DNA from: Rhynochetos jubatus | Lineage: Eukaryota; Chordata; Aves; Eurypygiformes; Rhynochetidae | DNA: 64,000 nucleotides | Direction of reading: 5' to 3' | Assembly (NCBI GenBank): GCA_027574665.1 | Contig: CM050652.1 | Coordinates: 39,646,307 to 39,710,306, forward strand | Part shown: positions 1 to 11,990 of the stretch, in pieces | How the letters are laid out: each line of letters starts with the position of its first letter | Position numbering within the stretch: the first letter of the stretch is position 1 | Notes under the pieces: generated by a model | Databases searched by the model: none | What the model saw: the letters and a program-made list of their open reading frames with translations, nothing else | Told to the model about the DNA's origin: nothing | Made by a program: the position numbers and the translations under genes

Positions 1-3000
1 GTCATAGGTTGATTTTATTTTGCTTTGGGTTTTGTTTTGTTTACAAATTATGATGTTTACAAATCACTCCGTAATCCACTACATCTCCCAGATCCTAGAC
101 AGATGCTCCCCATTCTGTTTGTACAGATGATTATTCCTACCTAGTATAAAATTTCATTTTTTTTATGGAATCACATCTATTTTCCCAGGCCACTTGTCCA
201 GTTTGTCAAAATTATTTGGAATTCTAATCCTCTCCTTCAAAGTGTTTGCAACCTTTCCCAGCATGAAATGATTTGCAGGTTTAAAAAGCTATGTTCTCTA
301 CTCCACTACCCAAGGTCATTAATTAAACCACTGAATAGTTCCAGCCCCAGAACTGGTAACTCCCTATTTGCTTTGATCTGGGAATATACCAATGATGTGA
401 CTCCTTAAATACATTTTTTTCTGTCTCTGGAGAGTTTACTTTCACTCCTTCACCAGTTGCTCCAGTTTTTATCAACATACTTTGCTTTTCTGACATTCCT
501 AACTGGAATACACTATACAGAGCACCGGGCAATATTCCTTTTCACTTTCATCACGACTGTAAAATCATTGAATTTTGCAATGTGTGGGTCCTCCCCAGTG
601 TTTTTTCTAATTGATAAAGTTTAGTTTGTAGCTGAGATTAAGACTGGAACTCAGAGATAGTTGATTATATCAAGGGGTCATTTATTTATAAGAAAAGGTG
701 TTAAAAACATGAGAATTAGAAGATCCTATGAAGTTAGACAGTCTCTTTTAACCTTCATGCTCAGTATCCTGCCAGTGTACCAAATGTTTTGTCCCACTTT
801 TGTCTGTTGCTCTTCCTGACAGGATATTTGTCCCAATATGCTTGGAAAATACCAGTCACTCCATGGGTGCCAGTATGAGGTAATCATTAACATTAATAAT
901 GACGTAACAGTACTATGTGATACATACATTCATTTCTTTTCTGTCTGACACCAATAGATTCTAATGCTTGATAAATACAGTCAGTCAAATTCTTCATTTA
1001 GTCAGTATCTTTTTTTTCATAGTTTAATTCACAACATGTTATTTGTGCAGAGAAGGACGGACAGAGGTTTGTCAACTGGAAAACTGAAAACATTAAAGAT
1101 AGCCAACCCTGGAACTGAATTTCCTTGGTTGGCTTGTTTATAATCAATCGTATCATGAGCATGTCCGCTAAAAATAACACCTTTTTTTTTTTTTCATTCC
1201 TTTAAAGTATTTTTGGTTTGAGTTTGTTTTCATTCCACATATATAAATTTCAAACAGAAAATCAAAAATAACACTTCACATCATAAAATCACTGTTATGT
1301 ACAAAAGGACAAATGAAAGTGAAAGAGATGGATATATCAGGCATGAGATTCTGATCATTGTCTGTGTCTTACTCTATATTACCTATAGTAAATCAGTCAC
1401 CTTTGACAATAGGTAGGTAGAAGGCAACTGAAAATGGTGGACATATATTTGTAATTTTAACACCACATTCAGCTTATGCAGAATCCTGAAGCAGCACACA
1501 CTACTGACCGGTATAAATGGAGGGTTTTATCATTGGTTCCTCCAGTCTCTCAAGTCCTTCACCCTCTGGTATTTGCAATGGTTGCTTTATTGTATCCTGT
1601 TATAAATTAAGTCAAAGGCACTTCTCTTCAGAGAAATCTTTTTTTCTGCTGTGTTCATACAGCAGTTAATGTAATGTAGTCAGGACCTAAATTGGAGCCG
1701 GTTGGGAATCCAAACTGGTGAAATAACAATATGAGCAATAAAAATACCTTTAATTATTACTATCATTAAAAATTAGATATATTGCACACTCAAGGTTTAG
1801 GACTAGAGAAATTCCATGCCAAAGAAGATTTTGTAGCCCACATTCAGTGATGAGTCAGACTTGGTTATACAGAATCCAGGAAGTCTAAAGGACATGGAGT
1901 TTGGCACATGGCTCGGTTTGCATCAGTTAATTTCACCACTTACTTAATTTAAATCTCTATCTATTTCTTATACAATGATAGTACTGAGTGTTAATTATGA
2001 CTTCTCTTTGATGTATCTTTGTGTTTTACAAAAGAGCTTAGACTTTGTTTTGTAACAAAGTCTTTACTATTACCTCACTGCATCTCAGACTATTTCTGTG
2101 CATATAAGAATAAGCTTGCTAAAAGAGTTGGATGAGTGGAAGACTGTAAAACATATCTCAATCTGTAATACTTCTTTCCTCTATAGAAGCTGGACTGATG
2201 GAAAGATTTTGTTACACTGTGAATGAATTCACTGACAGTTATCATTGCTATTAACAAGGTAACTGATTCCAGATTTTGCACAGAAATAGCTATTACAGTT
2301 TTTTCTTCTCAGAAAGGTTTCTTCTCCACAGCAGTGAAAAGGGGTGAACTGTGCTTTTTTTCAACACCTCTGTTCACACACCCACGGAACCTCTAGATCT
2401 CTATCTAGTGAGACCAATTTTCATGGTGCTGTGCTTCCAAACCTCATAAATATTACCAGCAAGAATGCTTGTTTACTGTTCAGTGGCAAAGGGTATCATA
2501 TACCTGTCCCCATATTTTAAGAACTTTCCAGTTCACAGCTGGCTTGCTTGTCACTGTCTATAGGGTATTACCCCAAACTTGCTGTGCTAATTGTATTCTT
2601 AGATGAAGACTGTCTAACTAGGTGCTTCTTAGCTATCAGGTGCTTTCAGAAGATAAAAATCCAGATGAAAATGTTTTGTGGGTTTTTTTTCCCCCCAAAA
2701 TTAATCCTGCTGTTACTGCTAAGGCAACCGACATGTGAGTAATCCAGTACTGTAATGTACAAGATCAAAATGTACTATAACATTTTGTAAAGATTGTAGC
2801 ATTTTGTGTTGATAGGTCCTCCATATGACAGCTTTTTGTTTGCAGTATGCGACCTCCTCTGTGAAATGTTGGTTTTGAAGAGCCATTGTATAGTCTGCCT
2901 TTCAGTTCACGAAGAGGGATGGCACAGGCCACAGGGAGCTGCAACCCACTCCTGTATTTTATAAAAGCAATTTCATTACTGCTATATACTTCCCTACATG

Positions 3001-3762
3001 GTGTTCAAATTCAGAAACACTGAAAGATATCCCTGTTTTGCTCAGCCTAGCAGACTAAAATTTTACAAGATGTTAAAAACTTCTTCAGGTTGAATATGTT
3101 GTGAAAACTAAATTTTCCCATTTTCTTACTGAAAGTGAAAATAAAAGCTTTTTCATAATTCCTAAGAAATGCTGCTTATATTTGCCAAGTTTTAGTCTCT
3201 TTGGTGGATCGGTGTACATACTGTTATCTCCTATATAAGTGAGAAATATTATTATATCTGTCAGGCTTAAAAAGACTATATTTAAGTCTCATTATAATCC
3301 ATTCACCAGCTTCCAGACCCTGCATAGCCTGGGAATATCAAAACTCCACATGATGTCTCTGAATGCTGGATTTTGCATTTGGATATCTGGAGTAGCTGAA
3401 AAAGTGTTTTAAACCACATGTGATATAACAAGAAATCTCTCTGTTGACTGCGTAGCTGCAGGGGTTAGCTCAGAAGAACACGTTTTTCCCAAATGCATGG
3501 CATAAATTAAACCCAGAAAATTACTTCTGTATCTGTTTTTCTATTTGTTTGATTTTTTTTTTCTTTTCCCAAAGAGATGAAATGAAATGCACTCATTGTC
3601 TAAAATATCTAGTTTTGGCTGAATGACAAGACCACATGACAGAGGATGAATCACTGCCAATGAGTCTTGCACACCTCAGGATCTGAGCTTTGTGAAAGAG
3701 GAAAGATTAGAAGAAGTGCTTAGACTAGAGGCTGGTAATAGTCCCTTAATTACAGGTCAGGA
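1..3762. other. AT-rich intergenic DNA, nothing recognised
   Basis: Open frames here are all under 70 codons and show no domain-like composition. There is a T13 run at 1182-1194. I see no CR1 3' end, LTR terminus or exon-like block on either strand. Very old, unrecognisable transposon debris cannot be excluded by eye. Confidence 0.5.
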
Positions 3763-3805
3763 TGTGTACTGGTTTTAGTCAGGAAAGAGTTAACTTTCTT
3801 TACAG
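3763..3805 (+). mobile_element. possible 5' fragment of an ERVL-type LTR
   Basis: About 43 bases (TGTGTACTGGTTTTAGTC, then AGGAAAGAGTTAACTTTC) closely match the first 40 bases of the solo LTR at 44760, including the shared block GGAAAGAGTTAACTTTCTT. The similarity stops abruptly at about 3805. I infer a truncated LTR start. The fragment is too short to assign a family, and a chance match is possible though unlikely. Confidence 0.45.
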
Positions 3806-5627
3806 TTTTACATTCATAATATTTGCAAATTCTGATGCCTAGAAAGGAAGAGAGTTTAGGGTTTAGAATTCAATATTTTTTTTTCTTGTTTTGGGAATAG
3901 ATGTTCTCTTTTTATAGGCCTGAGGTGGCATGCTATTTTAATACTGAACTCATTCAGATAATGACAAAAAAAATAAGAGTAAACACTTTTGTCAATAGTT
4001 AGGAAGATAATTTTGGGGTGAAATTCTTACTAATACATGCATTGAAAATCACTATGAACTAAATTTAGGTTCATAAATCCTATGACTAGAGTAAGATTAG
4101 AATTTAGCAAACCCTTATAAGTTATTGAAAGTAATCAAATGTTCCATATGTATACTACAAGAAATCAAAAATAATTACATTTGCATTGGGGAAGAAATGG
4201 AGCAGTACATTGTAGAAACATAGCTAAGAATTTGGAAATGCATATGCTTTTAGCAGTGGAGATGATGAATCACTGGATGAATCACCCATGAGAATGGACG
4301 GCTTCTCTTCCGAGTGCGTTAAGAATGAATGCATTTGTAGAAACTCTCTTTGCAATGCAGTATAAATCCAAATCACTGAGCTCAGCACTGGGGTAACTGG
4401 ATGAAATTCCAGTCTGACTAGTTGATAAATTGGTGCTTTCCAAACTGAGAATGTAAAAATTTAAGAAATCCACAAGCCACACACTCTCACAGGAAATGAA
4501 TGCCATTTACCCAGCATGTGCACGTGTATCTAGAATTTATGCTCCCATAAGTAATGGGTAAAGGTTCCTATTTCATTTTGTATACAGTCAAATGCATTGT
4601 GAGTGAAAAGCCCATTCAGAAGAAATGTGCTTCATTCTCAAATAAGTTGTGCTATCTCTCTGGCAGATGAACGTTTTAAGTGCATGCAAACACTAAAGGA
4701 CAAATTGTGATCCATAATTTGTCCTACTGCAGATAAGGCAAAGTGGCAGCAGATTATCAATTGCCACTTAATAGTGCTAAAGAATACTGCAAGCATAGCT
4801 CTTCATTTGTCTAGAAAGATGTTTTTAGTTTTATGTTTTGTACATCTTGCACTGAAGTCCAAATCTGTGTAAATGTAATAGGGATGATTATACAATTGAG
4901 GGATTAAGCAGTGGAATACATTGATGTTTTACATACCACATGTTGATAGCAAGACTTTCGGTTAAAAGTAATGAAGTAATTAAAAAAAAAAATATGTGGA
5001 GATATCTTTATGCATCAGTCAGTGTTTTAAGATATTTAATACAAATGCACAACAACGTATTTTGAAGTGACTCAGACATCTCCTTAAAACTTACAGCACT
5101 ACCAGCTGTCTTCAGAACACTGTGAATTTACAGATTATAAAAAGGTTTTTTAAAAGTAACCTTAAATCTGAAAACCTATCCATTTTCATTTTAGAAAACT
5201 ATTTTTCCAGACTGAAAGAATAGTCCCAAATGGAGAGGAGAAGTCTTCAATTCCTCTCACAGAGTGTATTCCACATCACCCACCCATGCACATTTCTGAA
5301 GAGAATCTAGGTGACAAACTCTTACCCTGTGAGACTGTCAATTCTAATCTCTCACCTGAAATACATATATACTTTGCAAAGACAGATTCAGAAACCTTCT
5401 TCTTACTTTTTAACTTCTTTTTTTTAAACTCTGGAGTTACACTGGAGTTTGGTGAAACTTACATCTATTACATTTTCTCAATGTGAATCTGTTTCTTAGG
5501 GCCATGATAAAATAGATTTATTCCTTCAGATCCCACATGCTAATTCATTAAAGGGAAAGACTATACAGTTTCCAAAGTAAAGAATGGAAACGGCAATATC
5601 CACTTCCATAAAGAAGCTATTTGTGCT
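3806..5627. other. intergenic DNA, nothing recognised
   Basis: AT-rich. Contains an A-run at about 4982-4991 and a short direct repeat of GATGAATCAC-type words near 4263-4285. There are no open frames above 75 codons and no transposon hallmark. Confidence 0.45.
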
Positions 5628-5673
5628 AGATTAAATTTCAGTTAATCGAAAGATTAAATCTCAATTAATCGAA
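5628..5673 (+). repeat. 23-bp tandem duplication (two copies)
   Basis: Two adjacent 23-base units, 5628-5650 and 5651-5673, both begin AGATTAAAT and end TTAATCGAA. They differ at two positions (T/C and G/A). This is probably a local replication-slippage duplication. Confidence 0.85.
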
Positions 5674-5684
5674 TTTGGGGAAAC

Positions 5685-5705
5685 AAAAAAAAAAAAAAAA
5701 AAAAA
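5685..5705 (+). repeat. poly(A) run, A21
   Basis: An uninterrupted run of 21 adenines, 12 bases downstream of the 23-bp tandem duplication. I could not recognise a retrotransposed body upstream, so I call it a mononucleotide repeat rather than a retrocopy tail. Confidence 0.9.
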
Positions 5706-7614
5706 GAAACTGACTTTGATATCTCCTGATTGAAAACCCAGCTCTACTGAAGTTCATGGAAACCCTTCAGCCAAGTCCTTACGTTCATTTCACAGTACAT
5801 ATGGTAAAAATTCACAAATAATTACATTCAAGGTCCTCCAGAATTCTGGGGGTAATTCTGTGCCATGCTAAAATCACCCTTGAACCTTAATTTGAAGATC
5901 TGATAAAATTGCATGGGCATATCCAGTAGGATTCTGTGTACATTGTCATATTCTCATTCTAGAACAAGCAGATCTCTCATAACTTTGAGGCTCATAAAAG
6001 TTCCATTTTTTGTTTTGATGTTCAGCGTATGTTTCTTGCCTTTGAGATTAGCAAGTAAGTAAATCATATGAACGAAAGCAGAGTACTTTCAAAAACTATA
6101 TATCTTTATTTGTAGTCATGGCTATTTTTATTGGAACTCTGATGGAAAGAAGAATGAGCTTCAATAAAGAATAGTAATTTTTCCAGCATCTTCAGAACCA
6201 ACCACTGCCCACAATGGACCTGATGTGAGGGGATAGCCAGAAAGGCAAGGGAAGATAGGTCTTTTCATGTTCCCTGCTCAATCATTGCAGAAGTTGATAA
6301 GCAGTAGAAGCAGCAAGTCACTTACAAAAGAGAAAGACTGGTCTTTATTAAGCAAAGGCAGTCTTGGAAAACTGTGATCAATCTTTAGTTTTAGTGACAA
6401 AATTCTATGTCCTGATGAGTGAGCTCCACACTCTGAGTTTTGCACAGGTAGCCATTGCTTCCATGTGCCTCATATTCCATGCCATCTCCCCCAGCATCTT
6501 TGGGTTCACAAGCACAGAGACAGAAGTAACTTGTTGTTACCCGGAGTAGAATGATGGGGGCAATAAAAAGATAGCAGAAGAAGGGTCTAACTACTTTGCC
6601 TGCAGCTGGCATAGGAGGTAGGGCTGGGGATCTGGCAATGGAGGTGCAGCATCCCCTTGCAGGTCAAGGTCTTCTAAGGTACCCTGCTCCCCATCAAGTC
6701 CCCTCAAACATGACACAGAAATGGCAGGAAGGGATATTAGGCAATGCATTTGTGGTGGTCAGTAAATAATTCCCTCTACAATTCCATTCTTTTTACCCTT
6801 TCTTTTCTCTGTTTTTTCACTTTGCATTCTTGTACGCCTTTTTAATGAGCTGCTTCTCTAAATGCAAAGCTTGTAAACACTTGCAGCCAACCATGGTATT
6901 TTGAACAGAGAAGACCCAGAGGAACAGAGGAAGTGAAGGACTGACGTCAAGCAGAGGAGGGATATGCTGTTGTAAAAGCATGGGAGAGTGAGGATGAGGA
7001 AACATCTCTCCTAGGAAAGAGGAAGAGGAGAGCATCAGCACTGCTCTTCTGTGAGCTGGTGGCATGGGGTCTGCTTCTTTCTGCAACTTTAGGGCTTCCT
7101 TTTCCCCTACACCAAGGAAGGTAAGATATCTGCTGATGCAAACCATTGCTGATACAGAGGGAGGCAGAAAAGGGGAGATGATGCTGCTGTTGACAGGAAA
7201 TTAGAGTGCTTGGCATTGCCTCTCAAGATTTGCCACTGATCCCTAAAACAAGGGTTGTGCAACAGCGCTGTGAGCCAGATAACTTGGTCTATGCTCAGAG
7301 GGAACCTGAGCCAGCTCTGATAACTCCCATCAACAACTGACAGTGATGCAAAGCGCTGCTGAGTGAATGCAGCGTCAGTGACAGCAGATAGTACGCTGGT
7401 GAGCACCATAACACAACCAAAAAGAAATGAAGAATACTGACTCAGGAAAGGGCTCAGATCAGGTACTGTAAAAAAATCCTGGTTAATACAGAACAAAAGA
7501 AACCAATCTGCCGAGAGCCAAGTGTTAACTCTTCTACGCACTGAACAAGGGATAGTTCTGGTGGAGACCAAGAGATGATCATGATCATGCAGCTGAAGAA
7601 GAGTATAGGCAGAT
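5706..7614. other. intergenic DNA with slightly higher GC; no gene supported
   Basis: Between about 6200 and 7600 the composition is less AT-rich. A 154-codon minus-strand open frame occupies 7107-7571, overlapped by two others in different frames. The translation has no recognisable motif, and overlap on the same strand argues for chance openness. It could be an old retroelement or an unrecognised exon, but I have no positive evidence for either. Confidence 0.4.
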
Positions 7615-7648
7615 ACAGTGAGGATGAGGTCACAGTGAGGATGAGGTC
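7615..7648 (+). repeat. perfect 17-bp tandem duplication
   Basis: The unit ACAGTGAGGATGAGGTC occurs twice head to tail (7615-7631 and 7632-7648) with no mismatch, so the duplication is recent or conserved. There are only two copies. Confidence 0.9.
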
Positions 7649-9624
7649 ACACTAAGGCTGCAAAAGCAGATTTAATTGTGGCATTTTAGTTCCTTGGGGA
7701 GATCTGTTTTGCAAACTTAATTATGTTATTTGAATGTAGTTGTTCATAGTAGTGTTGTATGATAACAAAACACGGGATGGTGTGAAGTACTACCTTCCTG
7801 ATGAGTAGGTACTTAGTTCCGTGACCCATTTCCTCATTAATTTCCCAACAGGCTCAGAAACTACACCCATACTAGTGTGATTTATTACAGTAAGAAGTCA
7901 TATAGTACAGGGCCTCTTTCCAGGGCAATTTTGATAGGTGTTTTTATATTATGCTATTTTACACCATTAAATTAATTTAACTCTTAGCATAGAAAGAACT
8001 CTTCATAACTTGTAGCACTGGTACCGTATTTTAGATGGTTTTATCTTCTGAATAAAAGACAAATCAAATTGATACTATTTCACCTGTGTTTCAGACTATG
8101 GCTAGGTAAGTATGTCCATACCTGAAGCCATTCTATATGCTGCAGGGATCCATACTTAGTGTTGTGGTGTTATGATGACAACATATAACTATCATGACCC
8201 AGAACTCTAGTCCTGTTTGAGTGACTGTTTGACCATGGCAGGGTTGCCCATACCTGTCTAGTGTTGGTTTATTTCATCTGGGGGCAAAAATCAATCAAAA
8301 CAGGTGTATTTAATTAATCATCTGTATTTCAAATATTCTACAGTTTTCATTTTTCCTGTCTTTTGCTGCTGCACTAATAAAAGAAAGATGCTGTTCTGTA
8401 GTTTACTTATTAAAAATATTGTGAAAGTGTGTATTTGAATAATTTCCCTCAATCTTTTATGTTCTGATTTGTGTTTTCCCCTTCTTTTCACATTTCGCTG
8501 GTCCCCATGGTGAAACTGCTTGTAGTTGCAGCACTGAACTTAGTGGTACGAGGATCACGAATTCTTCAGTGGATAAATTCAAACAGATGTTCTCACTTTT
8601 GTCTCTATTTCCCTGTTTTATTATAAAATCATATTTTCATGTACAAGCTCAACACAGGCTGGTATGCAGAGATTAGATCAAATCCAATTTGTTTTTGTAG
8701 CATTCTATATACAACAATTGAATATCAAGGATTTGTTTGAACACTTGCTCTTGTAATATAGTCAATATCCGTGCAGCACTTCAGAAAACTCCTGATCTAT
8801 CTAAAAACATGTGTGAACCTACTTATCATTTTTCCAGCTACTGATTTTCAGGCAGCATGTAATTAACTCTTCAGAGGAAAACTGTAAGAGAACAAAAACC
8901 TAGGACTTTTAAAATTAACTGAAACACTTCTGACTTTTCACTTATATCTCGTAATATTTCCTAGAAAATGGTTCCAGGGGAAATTATCAAGAAATAGTCA
9001 CAAAGGTTTCTATTAAGTGAAAAAATATAATGACTTTGGAACTTCAGGATCTCAATGACAGAAATCAAATTTCAAATATTTTATTAAAATTCCTTTAAAA
9101 TTTACTTGAGTTATATGCTCCATTGCAGGTACAACTAGCTTTTTCACTATCAAAAAAGGGTTAATTTTGCTATTATTAGAAACAACATGTCATTCTTTAG
9201 TTCAGTGAAATGTGGGGAGCTCAACATTGTTCTTAACTGTAGCTGAGGGCTACTAGACCTTCCTTTCTAGGGAAAATATGAAGAATGGAAAAGTTCAAAA
9301 ATAATTGCTAATTGGCAAAGACAACAGATTGAGCTACTTAATACCACCAAAACCGTAATTTAATAGAGTCCAGTGGTACATATTTCAAAATTTCTCCTCA
9401 AGCTCTTGCAAAATGATTGTGTATCAAATTTGTTGGCAATATTGCACTCTCTGAAATACATATATTGGACTATAGAAACCACCTTAAAAGGATGTTCATA
9501 TGTACACCTGGTCTTACATTTTTCTGAGCCAGCTGATACTAACATCACTGTACCTTGTATTTTTTAATCTGAAAAATAACACTATCTTGCAGGTAGGAAC
9601 ATAGCCTTGCAATAGCCAACACAA
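7649..9624. other. AT-rich intergenic DNA, nothing recognised
   Basis: Overlapping opposite-strand open frames of about 62-64 codons at 9360-9567 are the only ones above 60 codons and have no coding character. No repeat family is recognised. Confidence 0.45.
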
Positions 9625-9765
9625 GTCTGGGTTTGGGAAAGTTGGCATCTGCTCTTGGCTCTGTGATTGACTGAGGCTTTGTTGCTTAAACTCTTTTGTT
9701 TCCCAATCTATAATAAAGGAAAATCAATATGTCTCTACCTCACAGGGGTGTTGCAAACCTAAATT
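9625..9765 (+). mobile_element. MIR-like ancient SINE fragment
   Basis: The order of sub-motifs matches a MIR core and 3' part. A 'CTGGGTTTGGG' segment is followed by a GTTGCTTAAACTC segment (like the '..ACTTAACCTC' of MIR). Then come TTTCCCAATCTATAAT and TCTACCTCACAGGGGTGTTG. Overall divergence looks high, as expected for a repeat older than the bird radiation. I judged this by eye against the known MIR pattern; a repeat-library alignment would settle it. Confidence 0.5.
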
Positions 9766-10600
9766 CATTCATATGTGGCAACTGGCGCAACATGATGGAA
9801 ACTCAATATAAATTGTTACCTATATTGTGTTACCCCCAGTGGAAGGCTTTGGTCCATGAAATTGCTGCCGTACAAGCGGAGCTGGACAAATTGCAATGGG
9901 GAAGAAAAAAAAAAAGCCTAAAATAAAAGAACTTTTAGCACTGAAAAGTGAGGCTAAATCATCAATGTTACAAAAACTATGACTACAATTTAAAAAACTC
10001 CACTTCTCTCCAAAGGAGATGGATAGTGTCCATAGGCTTGGAGACAAATGAAAAGTAACATAAGTAGGGAAAAAAATAAGATTATTTACTTCTGGTTAAC
10101 TTACTCAGACTCATTTCTTATTAGTTGTTAGTAAAACATGAATGCTTGGCTGAAGATTACAGTCAGCTGGCATGAGTAAGCTACATCTGTGAAAGGAGTC
10201 CATTTTGTGAAGTTCATGTTTATGTGGCACTCTCCCCAAGAGCTGCCTTAGTGGAGCACTTTCCCTGGGGAGAATTGTTGCAGTACCTATTGTAATGTAC
10301 AGGAAGATTTTTTTGTCTCTTTCCATAGAATTTTCTTCTTGCTTACATCTGCCAGGATCTTTTTCCAAATGCCTTCCTAGCTTTGCAGCAGCACTTTCTC
10401 CTTGACATTGTTTATGCTTCTTATCCATGCTTGTTGGGAGAACGTTGTAGAGAGCAGGGTTTGAAGGTTTGGGGTGGGAGATGTTCCTGTCTTATGGGCT
10501 GTCTGCTCAAATGAAAAAATATTTATAAATATTATGTCTATGAATGCCCTTGGTGGGTTTTCAGGAGAACTGATAAAACTGGCTGGCAGGAGAGCTTAAC
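9766..10600. other. intergenic DNA, nothing recognised
   Basis: No gene or repeat is recognised. A 105-codon minus-strand frame (10111-10428) has no motif. This block could be upstream pol sequence of the Ty3/gypsy relic that follows, decayed beyond recognition. Confidence 0.4.
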
Positions 10601-10799
10601 TTCTTCCAGCTGTTGCCTGTCAACCTCTTGCAGTTATTGCCTGCCAGAGACTTTGAATCTCATATAATTTTCTCCCACTTTGAACCTGTGCTAAAGGTGG
10701 ATCCATCCCCTTGCAATTTTCTCACTCTGCAGCCTTTTGATGTGGCTGTGCTTGCCAATGCCTTTTTATGTTCTGTGCATCTTGAGATGACCATTGATC

Positions 10800-11990
10800 C
10801 TTTGGTCACACAGTTCTGGGGAGACACTTGGACCTGCGGAAGAAGGGTGGTTGTCTATGTGGTGATGAGGAGCTCTATGTACCCACTGAGGACACAGGTC
10901 CTTCAGCTGGGGAGGCAGATCTTTCAGGTCTGTCGTATTGTGCTGACAGTGGGCCACGGCAGTTGCCTGTAGAATCTGCAATGAGTAATACCAACCTCTG
11001 GTGTCCTTTCGTCTCTGCAGACACAGTGAATTATGCTCAGCCTTGCTGTGCTATGCCCAGGCCAAGAAACTGGCACAGAGGCTGCAAGGTCTACCCCAAC
11101 CCCTACCAACTCCTGAGCATCCATAACAAACTATTTCCATGGGTTTCAAGGTGGACATGTCTGTGTTCCAGGAATGTGAAGTAGTGCTTTGTGATGGTGG
11201 ACACATTTACAAAGGTGACTATTTTTCTTCCACCAAAGGGGTTTCCCCTAGCACCTCAGATCATATCCTTGTTTTTACAGCAGACATTTTGCTGCCACGG
11301 GCTTCTGTGGGCAGTGTTGGAACAGACAGAGGGACACAGCTTCATTCCTAGTGGAGCAAACTTTTGGGTCTTCTTGGGGTGCAATGCAGTCATTACAACC
11401 CCTAGCCTTTGCAGTCAAAAAGCCATACCAAGCAGGCAAACCAGATCCTGGAGCAGTGTCTGCTGTTAATTGTCATCAGGATGTCTGTGTTTACTTATTA
11501 CCACTGCAAAATTTGTCTCTAACATCAGCGTCTGCTCTTCCAAGCAGCAGACCCTTTTTACATGCAATATGGTCCATCCCTGTGACCACCCAGCTATACT
11601 GGGGCTGCTGTCCAGGGGTTTCCTCTTGAGGACTCCTATCAGCAGTTGCAGCACATATATTTGTTTCCTCAGGAGCAGCTGGAAAAAGCACAGGCTGCTT
11701 ACAAAGACTATGCAGATAGACATCTGCAACCAGCATTGGACTTTGCAGCTGGGGACTGTGTTTGGTTGTCCAGACAACATGTTCAGTGCATTCTTCTCCT
11801 AGGTTGAACCACTGTTACTTGGGCCCATATAAAATTGTGGACAGAGTTAGTCCAGTTGTGTTTTGTCTGCAGCTTCCACATGGTATCAAGAGTCAGAGGG
11901 AATACCACATCTGGGCTATTTTAATTTCAGGGTATTCCAATCCTGCAGCATTTGATTGATTGGGCAGGGTATGACCATAGTAGGAATTGC
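10800..11990 (+). pseudogene. decayed chromodomain-type Ty3/gypsy retrotransposon pol (integrase to chromodomain)
   Basis: Plus-strand fragments in shifting frames recover the 3' half of a Ty3/gypsy Pol in the correct order. A DTVNYAQ-type zinc-domain end is near 11020. The linker 'LPQPLPTPEHP' then a stop and 'QTISMGFKVDM' run at about 11088-11160. 'VDTFTKVTIFLPPKGFP' of the catalytic core is near 11194-11244. A degraded TEGHSFIPSGANFW block follows, then 'SVCSSKQQT..HP' near 11535. 'AAYKDYADRHLQPALDF..GDCVWLS' lies at about 11690-11770, and the GPY/F module 'LNHCYLGPYKIVDRVSPV' at about 11806-11860. A chromodomain-like 'LQHLIDWAGYD' is at about 11943-11976. The family's integrase inserts cDNA; this copy has several frameshifts and stops, so it is dead. 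I recognised no RT, gag or LTRs. Order and spacing make the Ty3/gypsy assignment firm; the exact lineage (Sushi-like chromovirus) is inference. Confidence 0.82.

Noticed and set aside
7107-7571. 154-codon minus-strand open frame as a gene
   Set aside because: No recognisable motif, overlapped by other open frames on the same strand, and no splice, promoter or polyadenylation context. Local GC content is enough to explain its openness.
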